In this document: positions 17,550-25,115 of the stretch, in pieces | Layout: each line of letters begins with the position of its first letter | Numbering within the stretch: the stretch's first letter is position 1 | Source: Verrucomicrobiota bacterium | Lineage (GTDB): Bacteria > Verrucomicrobiota > Verrucomicrobiia > Chthoniobacterales > Chthoniobacteraceae | Reading direction: 5' to 3' | Assembly (NCBI GenBank): GCA_003402745.1 | Contig: QQND01000016.1 | Span: forward strand, 1 to 46,692 | Length of the DNA: 46,692 nucleotides | Notes under the pieces: generated by a model | Told to the model about the DNA's origin: nothing | Seen by the model: only the letters and a program-made list of their open reading frames with translations | Databases searched by the model: none | Translations under genes and position numbers: made by a program

Positions 17550-19043
17550 ATGACCGCCCTTTCTTTTTCCGAGCATTTGCTCGACCGCATTAACCGTTGG
17601 GCCAGCGTGTGTCCGGAGCGGATTGCCGTCTCAAGCGGCGGCCGGAATTTGACTTGGGGGGAGCTTGTTTCGCAGTCCAACAGGCTGGCGCTCTGGCTGG
17701 ATGGGGAGCTAGCCAACACGCCAGGTCCTGTTGCGGTGCATGGGCACAAGGAGCCTGAGATGCTCGTGGCTTTTCTTGCGGCAGTGAAAAGTGGCCGGGC
17801 ATACGTCCCGATGGACTCCTCCATTCCGGCGGCGCGCGTCGCGAAAATAGTGGAGGGCGCTGGTGCCGCTATGGTGTTGACCCCGGGTAGGGTGGCGGAG
17901 GTGCTTTCGGTGGTTGGGCCGGAAGAGAACTCCGAGAGTTTGCGGCGGGTCGAGGGGGCTGATCCCTTTTACATTCTGTTCACTTCCGGCAGCACGGGTG
18001 AGCCGAAGGGAGTGGTGATCACCCTGAAAAATCTGACTAGTTTTACGGACTGGCTGCTTGGGGAACATGCGTTTATCACTTCCGGGGAGACGTTTTTGAA
18101 TCAGGCGCCCTTCTCTTTTGATCTTTCTGTCATGGATGTGTTTGGGAGCCTGCTCACGGGCGGGACTCTGGCCTGCGTGACAAAAGAAGAGTTGGGTAAT
18201 CTCAAACTGCTTTACCAGCGTCTTGCGGAGTCCGGTGTGACGTGTTGGGTGTCGACGCCGTCGTTTGCGCAGATGTGCATGATTGAGAAGGGTTTTCGAT
18301 CGGAGATGTTGCCGTGCCTGAGGCGTTTTCTGTTTTGTGGGGAGACGCTTGCCCCGGAGACAGCCTCCCAACTGTTGGAACGTTTTCCTGCGGTCGAAGT
18401 TTGGAACACTTACGGTCCCACAGAGGCGACCGTCGCAACGACCTCGGTTCGAATCGACCGCGCGGTGCTCGAAAAATATTCGCCGCTGCCGGTGGGGTAT
18501 CCCATGTCCGGAACCCAGGTTCTGGCCGTGGACGAGCAGGGGGCGGCCGTTGCGGAGGGCGAGCGCGGGGAAATATTAATCGCGGGTCCCAACGTGAGCC
18601 CGGGATATTTGGGCCGGCCGGATTTGAATGCCAAGGTCTTCACTGAGTATGCGGGGAAAGCGGCCTACCGGACAGGGGATTGGGGCCGCTGCCGCGAAGG
18701 GCTCGTTTTCTTCGAGGGGCGAATGGACGGTCAGATCAAGATGAACGGGTATCGGATTGAGTTGGGGGACATGGAGGCAAATCTGCGCGCGCTTCCCGAA
18801 ATTGCCGACGCGGTGGTGCTGGCGGTTGAAAAGCACGGGAAGGTGGATTCCCTGGCGGCTTTTGTTGTTTTGGCGGAGGCGCTCCAAGGAAGTGAGTTTG
18901 AAGTGGCCGCCCGTCTGAAATCCAGACTGGGAGAACGCGTGCCCGTGTACATGGTTCCGAGGAAGTTTCACTTTTTAGAGGCATTCCCGATGACGGCCAA
19001 CGGCAAGGCGGACCGCCGCGCCCTAGCTTCCCGGTTGGGATAG
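17550..19043 (+). CDS. dltA: DltA, D-alanine--carrier ligase
   Basis: An adenylating enzyme that activates D-alanine with ATP and loads it onto the phosphopantetheine of DltC. 497 residues, close to the usual 500. Adenylation-domain motifs appear in order: A3 loop FTSGSTGEPKG near 144-154, NQAPFSFDLSVMD, YGPTE near 288, YRTGDWG, GRMDGQIKMNGYRIELG, and the terminal NGKADR lysine near 487. The NQAPFSFDLS block is characteristic of DltA rather than general NRPS domains. It sits 15 bp after dltX and 30 bp before dltB. D-alanine specificity is expected from the family but was not verified residue by residue. Confidence 0.93.
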   Translation: MTALSFSEHLLDRINRWASVCPERIAVSSGGRNLTWGELVSQSNRLALWLDGELANTPGPVAVHGHKEPEMLVAFLAAVKSGRAYVPMDSSIPAARVAKIVEGAGAAMVLTPGRVAEVLSVVGPEENSESLRRVEGADPFYILFTSGSTGEPKGVVITLKNLTSFTDWLLGEHAFITSGETFLNQAPFSFDLSVMDVFGSLLTGGTLACVTKEELGNLKLLYQRLAESGVTCWVSTPSFAQMCMIEKGFRSEMLPCLRRFLFCGETLAPETASQLLERFPAVEVWNTYGPTEATVATTSVRIDRAVLEKYSPLPVGYPMSGTQVLAVDEQGAAVAEGERGEILIAGPNVSPGYLGRPDLNAKVFTEYAGKAAYRTGDWGRCREGLVFFEGRMDGQIKMNGYRIELGDMEANLRALPEIADAVVLAVEKHGKVDSLAAFVVLAEALQGSEFEVAARLKSRLGERVPVYMVPRKFHFLEAFPMTANGKADRRALASRLG

Positions 19044-19073
19044 GAATTTTCTTCCACATAACAGCTTCAGCCC

Positions 19074-20702
19074 ATGGTTCCTTTCGGCGATTTTGAATAC
19101 TTCGGGCTGTTACTCTACATTCTTCTGCCCCTGATCGCCCTCGGCTTGCTTGGGGTGACCCACAGGGCTTGGACGCTGGTGGCGATGGGTTTACTTCTGG
19201 TGCTGCAAGCGAGCGGCTCCGTTCCCCTACGGCCAGATTTTCATGTTCGGGAAATATACATCATCATTGGATACACCGTGTTCCAAGGTGTGGTGGCTTG
19301 GGGATTGCTCAAATACAAGAACCGTAGGGTGTTTTATGGTGCGGTTGGGCTTTGTCTGCTGCCGCTGTTCACCTCCAAGATTTTGCCGAGCGTCTCTCCG
19401 CATTCTGCCTTCGGTTTCCTTGGAATTTCATATATTACGTTTCGATCGCTTGATGTGCTTTTTTCCATTCAGGACGGCCTCATCAAATCGCTTGCGCCCG
19501 CGCCTTACGCGGCTTTCCTGCTGTTTGTTCCGGCGCTGTCTTCGGGACCGATTGACCGTTACCGCCGGTTTTTGAAGGACTGGGAGAAGGCCAGAGACAG
19601 GGGCGAGTTTCTGGCTGACCTGGACATTGCGCTGCACCGTATCGCCCGGGGGTTTCTGTATAAGTTTATCATTGCTGCGTTGATTAAAACGTATTGGCTG
19701 GATGCTTGGAGCACGGGGAGGAGCCTTGGAACGCTTTGGATCTACATGTACGCCTACACGTTCTACCTGTTCTTTGATTTTGCGGGCTACAGCGCTTTCG
19801 CGATCGGAGTGGGCCGCTTTTTCGGGATTCGCCTTCCCGAGAATTTTGACCGGCCCTTTTTGTCTAAAAACATTCGGGACTTTTGGAATCGCTGGCACAT
19901 CTCTCTTTCCTTCTGGTTCCGGGACCATGTGTACATGCGGTTCCTTCTCGCTGCGGCCAAAGGGAAATGGTTCACAGGCAAACATACGTCTTCCTATTTG
20001 GGATTGTTGCTGACTTTTGGGATCATGGGAGTGTGGCACGGTCTTTCTTTTCACTACGTCCTGTACGGGTTTTATCACGCTGGGCTGCTGATTTTTTATG
20101 ATTGGTTTTCGCAGTGGAATAAGACGAGGAAGCTTCTTGGAGAGAGCAGTCTGCAGATTTTTGTGAACCGTTTGCTGACCTTCCATGCCATCGCTTTCGG
20201 GTTGCTCTTGTTTTCGGGACGGCTGACGCCCCCTGCGCCGCCCGAATTTGAGAAAATCGTGGAGAAAGCGGACGGTAATGAAGTCCGGGGCATCGCGTGG
20301 GATCGGTCCGCTCAAAAGAAAGAGATCAAGGTTGATCTCTACGTTGATGACGCTTTCATCGAGAGGAAAAGCGCCGATGCTTTCCGGGAAGACTTGCGAG
20401 ACCGTGGGTTAGGCGATGGAAAACATGGTTTTCGGTTTTCTTTGCCGTGGTGGGTGCGTGACGGTCGGCCACATATTATTGAAGTTCGGGAATCAGCAAA
20501 CTCCAGCCCGCTGAAGGGGTCGCCGCTCACGGTTGAAGTAGAGCGCAACGATGAGGAAATCCGGCGTGAGGAGGAGAACCTACGCAAGGCGAGGGAGGCG
20601 GCTGAGGCTTTAGAGGCATCGCCTCAAGCACCGGCACCGCCTCAAGCGCCGGCACCGACGACTCCGCCCTTTCGTGCGCCGTCTCCCTCGGGAGCCAAGT
20701 AG
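19074..20702 (+). CDS. dltB: DltB, MBOAT acyltransferase with an unusual C-terminal extension
   Basis: A multi-pass membrane O-acyltransferase that moves the carrier-bound acyl group across or out of the membrane. 542 residues; ordinary DltB is about 400. The core holds many TM segments, the FDFAGYSAFAIG motif, RWHISLSFWFRDHVYMRF, and the catalytic histidine His322 in GVWHGLSFHY. After the last TM (about residue 380) comes an extension. A Trp-containing segment (GIAWDRS near 405) is followed by a beta-rich stretch to about 489, including a GLGDGKHGFRF turn. A charged helix and an Ala/Pro-rich tail end it. The GIAWD...GDGxHGF pattern resembles a domain often attached to bacterial glycan enzymes (inference). 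The tail overlaps the convergent PHP gene by 61 bp. Confidence 0.9.
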   Translation: MVPFGDFEYFGLLLYILLPLIALGLLGVTHRAWTLVAMGLLLVLQASGSVPLRPDFHVREIYIIIGYTVFQGVVAWGLLKYKNRRVFYGAVGLCLLPLFTSKILPSVSPHSAFGFLGISYITFRSLDVLFSIQDGLIKSLAPAPYAAFLLFVPALSSGPIDRYRRFLKDWEKARDRGEFLADLDIALHRIARGFLYKFIIAALIKTYWLDAWSTGRSLGTLWIYMYAYTFYLFFDFAGYSAFAIGVGRFFGIRLPENFDRPFLSKNIRDFWNRWHISLSFWFRDHVYMRFLLAAAKGKWFTGKHTSSYLGLLLTFGIMGVWHGLSFHYVLYGFYHAGLLIFYDWFSQWNKTRKLLGESSLQIFVNRLLTFHAIAFGLLLFSGRLTPPAPPEFEKIVEKADGNEVRGIAWDRSAQKKEIKVDLYVDDAFIERKSADAFREDLRDRGLGDGKHGFRFSLPWWVRDGRPHIIEVRESANSSPLKGSPLTVEVERNDEEIRREEENLRKAREAAEALEASPQAPAPPQAPAPTTPPFRAPSPSGAK

Positions 20703-21388
20703 GAGTGTTTTTTTCCGAACCGAAACCAGTTGAAGAACGTTTTTCGGAGCGCCTCGAAGGGGCTGAATGGAGCGCAATGCAAAGTGGTCCCGCAGGCTAG
20801 GGAGTCCAAGATGGAGCGTACGCTTAAGGTGGGCGCTGAAAAAATGGTGTGAGAGCGGCCTACGGAGCCGTGGTGGTGGGCGTCGCTGCCTGCGGTCATC
20901 GGGAGTCCTCGCCGGGTGGCGTAATCGCGGGCGCTAATGTTGTGGCGCTGTAAGGAAGTCGCCGCATTGAAGACCTCCAGGGCGTCCATTTCAAGTGCTT
21001 CCAGGTGTGCCTCCCTGATGCCGGCCCGCATCCGGTCGTAAGGGTGGGCAGGAATTGCCACACCGTTTTGTGCGTGAACCATGGCAATGGCTTCCTTGGC
21101 AGGGATGCCTTTGAGTCCGTTCGGCAACCATCCGCCAAGACAGAGAAGATGGCCCTCTTGAGTGGATATTTCTATGCCTGGAATGATTAGAAACCCATCG
21201 ACAGCCTCGCCGTCTTCCCGAATGAGACCTGCATCCCTAAGGTAGCGGCAGCCGTCGCTTGTGTTGTGATCCGTCAGGGCAAACCCGTCCAAACCCGCTT
21301 TTTTTGCAGCCCGGAGGATTGCCTCCGGACTGCTGACTCCATCTCCTGAGAAAAAGGAGTGGACGTGGGGATCAATACGGAAAGGCAT
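20642..21388 (-). CDS. PHP-domain phosphoesterase
   Basis: A metal-dependent phosphoesterase-type protein of 248 residues, cytoplasmic. PHP metal motifs are in order: DPHVHSFFSGDG (HxH, about 5-16), LTDHN, GIEISTQEGH, PAHPYDR, and GSDAHHHGS. The ATG at 21388 puts the first motif four residues in, which is typical. The substrate is unknown; members include polymerase-associated and 5'-3' phosphodiesterase types. It lies 70 bp downstream of the desaturase on the same strand. Its final 20 codons are antisense to the tail of dltB, so its true 3' end might be debated, though the metal site lies well outside the overlap. Confidence 0.87.
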   Translation of the reverse strand: MPFRIDPHVHSFFSGDGVSSPEAILRAAKKAGLDGFALTDHNTSDGCRYLRDAGLIREDGEAVDGFLIIPGIEISTQEGHLLCLGGWLPNGLKGIPAKEAIAMVHAQNGVAIPAHPYDRMRAGIREAHLEALEMDALEVFNAATSLQRHNISARDYATRRGLPMTAGSDAHHHGSVGRSHTIFSAPTLSVRSILDSLACGTTLHCAPFSPFEALRKTFFNWFRFGKKHSYLAPEGDGARKGGVVGAGA

Positions 21389-21458
21389 AATAGGAAACAG
21401 TCTGAGGTAGCCCCAAGGAAAATGGGAAGCCCCCCCGCTATTCCAGCTGTGTGCCAGT

Positions 21459-22424
21459 CTAAGAGGCTTGTGGTTTGGCAGTCGGGCTGGAGGGCTTCGC
21501 GTCTGCAATGCGGATGTCCCACGCAAGGCCCAGGAGGGAGAGGAGGCGTATGACACCGTAACTGCCGTCGAGTTCCCACCATTTCAGCCCGTGACGGGCG
21601 GAACGGGGGTAGGCATGGTGGGTGTTGTGCCAGCCTTCACCCATGGCCAGAATCCCGAAGATAAAATTGTTGCGACTCTGATCCTTGCTCGGATAGGGGC
21701 GGCGGCCCCAGATGTGGCAGGCGGAGTTAACGCTCCAAGTCACGTGGTGGACGAGGAACAGGCGCACCAAGCCTCCCCAAACAAGGCCAGTGATGGCTCC
21801 CTTCCACGAGAGGGTAATCAGGCCACCGGCGACTGCTGGGAGCAGGAAAGTGAGGCCGATCCAGAGCGGAAACAAGGCGTCGATGGCACGCAGAGCGGGG
21901 CTGCTCTGAAGATCCTTGATGTAGCGCGACATGTTCGGGGCTGACGGCTTGAAAAACCATCCCATGTGAGCGTGCCAGGCGCCTTTGAGCACGCCCCAGA
22001 AGCCTGAACCGTGGTTGTGGGGGGAATGCGGATCGTCTTTGCAGTCGCTGAACTGGTGGTGACGGCGGTGCGTGGCCACCCAGTCAAACAGGGACCCTTG
22101 GATCGCCATAGAGCCGAGCACCGCAAAAATGCACTTTACCCAAGTTGGTGTTTCGAAGGAGGAGTGGGTGAAGAGGCGGTGGTAACCAACGGTGATCCCG
22201 AGCATGGTCACGGCGTAGAATCCCAGCATGAGACCTAAGTCTACTAGACTGAAGCCCCAGCCCCAGACGACAAACGGGGCGACGACGATCCCGATGAAGG
22301 GAATGAGGATCACGGCCAGAGTTCCTGCCCTGGTTGCGGCGGAAATTTTCGGTTGGTCAGAGGACTCGGTTTGGTCGGGGCTGACACCTAACTGCGAAGG
22401 AACGGAAGGAATAGAATTCATCAT
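21459..22424 (-). CDS. Acyl-CoA/acyl-lipid fatty acid desaturase (stearoyl desaturase-like)
   Basis: Integral membrane di-iron enzyme introducing a cis double bond into an acyl chain. About 321 residues with three histidine boxes in the canonical arrangement: HRLFTH, HRRHH, and HNTHH. Hydrophobic pairs flank the boxes. The block FIFGILAMGEGWHNTHH is typical of delta-9-type enzymes. Two adjacent ATGs (22424 and 22421) are possible; a longer frame to 22478 exists but gives an unlikely Cys-rich leader. The PHP gene follows 70 bp downstream. The role is likely membrane fluidity; the position of the double bond is not readable. Confidence 0.9.
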   Translation of the reverse strand: MMNSIPSVPSQLGVSPDQTESSDQPKISAATRAGTLAVILIPFIGIVVAPFVVWGWGFSLVDLGLMLGFYAVTMLGITVGYHRLFTHSSFETPTWVKCIFAVLGSMAIQGSLFDWVATHRRHHQFSDCKDDPHSPHNHGSGFWGVLKGAWHAHMGWFFKPSAPNMSRYIKDLQSSPALRAIDALFPLWIGLTFLLPAVAGGLITLSWKGAITGLVWGGLVRLFLVHHVTWSVNSACHIWGRRPYPSKDQSRNNFIFGILAMGEGWHNTHHAYPRSARHGLKWWELDGSYGVIRLLSLLGLAWDIRIADAKPSSPTAKPQAS

Positions 22425-23029
22425 TTGGGGTGCAGAGGCTTCTCCCAACTCTTCGCGTGCACACATTGCGCACAGCAAAAAAGCTGAAACAGCAGAATCT
22501 CAACTACAGCAGACGCGCGTCAGTTTCCACCATTTGTTTCGTTTCAAGCGGCTTCAGGCCCGTTTTTAGTTCGGGAAAGCAGTAAATGGTAAGGTTGTTT
22601 TTTAAATGCCTCACGCGTTCTTCTTAAAACTCTTAACCCCGATGCAGAGGGGCTTGTGAGGGCTTCGCGCTCAATCCCAAGGAGCATCCCATGGGTTTGC
22701 CACACATGAAACATCTGCGAACGACTTGGGGGATTAGGGAGCCAAGCTTTGGAAAGCCGTCAGAAAAGGGACCGGCCCAACTTTGTGTGCCCTCCTCTGA
22801 CAGGAGAATTTTAATGCAGCTTCAAAGCGACGAGCCTCAGGTCCGACGCGCTTTTGCCGGATTTTTTTGAAGCGCGCTGAACCAAGTCGCCGCGACCGGC
22901 GGGGAAGCGTCGTTGGATTTGGCTTTCTGCAGTTTCCAGAGGTGACGAGTTTTTACGGGCTTGATACCGCCGAATTACGACTCGCAATAATTTATCGGCA
23001 AACAAGCGACAGTTTTGGAAGGTCCTAGG
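22425..23029. other. Long intergenic region between divergent genes
   Basis: About 600 bp with no convincing gene. It holds the upstream regions of the desaturase (minus strand) and of the interrupted sigma gene (plus strand). One inverted repeat is seen: CGCGCTT at 22847-22853 against AAGCGCG at 22870-22876, with a 16-nt loop containing a T-run. A purine-rich GGAAGG lies just before the sigma ATG at 23030. No confident promoter is called. Confidence 0.6.
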
Positions 23030-23563
23030 ATGAGTCATCCCCCAGCACAGAGACAGGACCAGTTTCTCCGCCTTTTTATGGCGTGTGAACAGGCGCTGCG
23101 GGCATTTGTGCGTTCACTGGTTCCAACTCTGAACGATTCTAACGACATCATGCAGGAGGTGGCTGTGGTGTTGTGAGAGAAATTTGCAGCCGATCAAACG
23201 GCGGAAGATTTTCGCCGTTGGGCTTTTGGCGTTTCCAAATTCAAGGTTCTGGCCTGGCAGCGGGATCGAATGAGAGACCGCCACGTTTTTGGGCTAGAAA
23301 CCACCGAACTCTTGGCTGCTGAGGCAGAGGAGCACGCTTTGCGCTTGGAAATTCAACGTGAGGTGCTCGGCAAGTGCCTTCAAAAGCTGACTGCAGAGCA
23401 GCGATCACTTCTGGAGAACGCCTACGCCCCTGCGGCTCGTATTGATACATTGGCCGAACAAAAAGGACTCACGCCGATGACCCTTTATAAAAAACTTCAC
23501 CGACTCCGACTGTTGCTTGCGGAATGTACGCGGCGCGCGTTCGAACTCAAAAATGATTTATGA
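23030..23563 (+). pseudogene. ECF sigma factor interrupted by an in-frame TGA
   Basis: Translating from ATG 23030 gives a PVC-type ECF sigma factor of 177 codons, except that codon 49 is TGA (23174-23176). Before it: QFLRLFMACEQALRAFV and DIMQEVAVVL; after it: EKFAADQTAEDFRRWAFGV and the region 4 part LTAEQRSLLE...LTPMTLYKKLHRLR. In related factors the segment reads VLWEKF, so the stop falls on a conserved Trp, a TGG-to-TGA change. The frame is otherwise intact and its natural stop overlaps the next gene (ATGA). Possibilities are a recent nonsense mutation, a sequencing error, or readthrough. An ATG at 23270 could restart but would miss region 2. Confidence 0.8.
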
Positions 23564-25029
23564 AGGATGACAACCGTACGCAATGGATGCAGGAGTATCT
23601 CGATGGGACGGCTGATGCGCAAACCACTGCGAAGCTGGAAAGTGCTCTCCAGAAAGAGCCGGAATTCCGCATCGCTTTCTTGGAATATCTCAATGTGGAC
23701 GTCGCGCTTTCGGCAGCCGCGGCATTCGCTCCTGAGCTGAAATCTGAGAATGCGAATTCTTGGGTCCGAGACATTGGTTCGACAGTGGTTCGCCCCTGGC
23801 TGGCGCTGGCTGCGGGAATGGTTTTGATGGCGCTTCTTGCCTGGGGGGCGCAGTCAGTGCGCCGCCCGCACGCGCTTGTGACAAGCAGCACTACGCCGGC
23901 TTTGAGGCAGGGCGCGTCTGTCAAAGGTGCGCTCTTAAAGCTGGATGCGGGAGCGGTCGAGTTTTTAACTGCCAAGGGAGCGAGGGTTGTGGTGGAAGCG
24001 CCCGCTACCGTGAGGTTCGAATCTGCGGAAACGCTTCGGGTTTTCCGGGGAAAAGTGGCTGCAGACGTGCCCCCCGAGGCGAAAGGGTTCACCGTTAAGA
24101 CGCCCGGTGGAAGCGCCATTGACTTGGGCACCCGTTTTGGAGTGGATGTTCCTTCCGCTGGAGAGGCTGAAATTCATGTCTTTCAAGGCGAGGTGATTGC
24201 GGAAGCCGGGCGGGGGGGCGGGACCCAGAATTTGCACACAGGGGATGCTCTGGTGATGCAGCAAGGAGGAGGCACCTCCCGCGAGTTGCGTTCGTCGGCT
24301 TTCATTCAACCGGATGAAATGCCTCAACTTTCAGCGGGACTGGCTTCTGGGCAGCGTGCGCGTGCGAGAGCGGGGTTCGATGCACTCAAAAGAGATTCCG
24401 CTCTTGTCGCCATTTTCGACTTTGGCTCGCAGGAAACCCTTCCCGGCGTTTTTAGGATGGCGCAAGGCCGCTGGCCGGGATCGCATGCTCCCGAATTTGT
24501 AGACGTTGGAGACCATGTAAAATTAGATGTGGGGAAAGGAAAAGAGTGGCCGCAACTCACGCTTGCCACCTGGGTCCGGATCGACCAACTGGGCAGCCCC
24601 TATCAGTCGCTTTACCACACCGATGGTTGGCAAAATGAGACTCCTGGTCAGGTGCACTGGATGATCACCAAGGACAGTACCATGCGACTCGCCTTGCGGG
24701 GCAATACTCTGGCGCCTGGCTCCGCTGAAAAAAACGGCTTTCCGGATTCCACAACCTCTGTGCTCCCGGAGCGCGGCCGCTGGGTGCATCTCGCAGCGGT
24801 CTACAATGCGGAAGCGCGGACTGTCCGGTTTTATCTTAACGGTCAGTTTGATAAGGAAATCCTTCAAGAAACCGCCCATCCTGCGCGTTTGGGGCCGGCT
24901 CAAATCGGGAATTGGAACCGGCTAGATCGGAAGCTGAGCGGGAGAATGGACGAGTTTCTACTGCTCGGCCGTGTGCTTGGCGACCTTGAAATCAGGGAGC
25001 TCTATCTCAGCGGAAATCCCTATCGGTAG
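23560..25029 (+). CDS. FecR-domain anti-sigma protein with C-terminal LamG/ConA-like domain
   Basis: A 489-residue membrane regulator. The N-terminal about 75 residues resemble the cytoplasmic anti-sigma helix set (WMQEYLDGTADAQTTAKLES). A TM segment lies at about 80-98. A FecR domain follows (AVEFLTAKGARVVVEAPATVRF, GSAIDLGTRFGVDV). The C-terminal half is a LamG/concanavalin-like jelly roll (GDHVKLDVGKGKEWPQLT, GRWVHLAAVYN, GRMDEFLLLGRVLG). Its start overlaps the stop of the interrupted sigma gene by 4 bp, so the two are translationally coupled. In PVC genomes such pairs often precede DUF1549/DUF1553 genes, as here. It presumably senses an extracytoplasmic glycan or state; the ligand is unknown. 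Confidence 0.88.
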   Translation: MKDDNRTQWMQEYLDGTADAQTTAKLESALQKEPEFRIAFLEYLNVDVALSAAAAFAPELKSENANSWVRDIGSTVVRPWLALAAGMVLMALLAWGAQSVRRPHALVTSSTTPALRQGASVKGALLKLDAGAVEFLTAKGARVVVEAPATVRFESAETLRVFRGKVAADVPPEAKGFTVKTPGGSAIDLGTRFGVDVPSAGEAEIHVFQGEVIAEAGRGGGTQNLHTGDALVMQQGGGTSRELRSSAFIQPDEMPQLSAGLASGQRARARAGFDALKRDSALVAIFDFGSQETLPGVFRMAQGRWPGSHAPEFVDVGDHVKLDVGKGKEWPQLTLATWVRIDQLGSPYQSLYHTDGWQNETPGQVHWMITKDSTMRLALRGNTLAPGSAEKNGFPDSTTSVLPERGRWVHLAAVYNAEARTVRFYLNGQFDKEILQETAHPARLGPAQIGNWNRLDRKLSGRMDEFLLLGRVLGDLEIRELYLSGNPYR

Positions 25030-25115
25030 GCTGGGGTGGATTTTTTTTGATCGAGCACCGCCGTCATTCTATCTTTTTTGGCAAATGCCGCGCTACTGCG
25101 GAATGTCTCTTTGAA

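Noticed and set aside
19428-20315. Minus-strand open frame opposite dltB
   Set aside because: No recognisable domain, and the plus strand carries clear MBOAT motifs.
15835-20702. dlt operon as contaminating Firmicute DNA
   Set aside because: It is flanked without a break by PVC-type genes, shares the CCCCCCTC leader seen at 7443, and its gene order and DltB extension differ from Firmicutes.
23174-23176. TGA as a selenocysteine codon
   Set aside because: The aligned family residue is Trp, not Cys, and no selenocysteine insertion hairpin was recognised just downstream.
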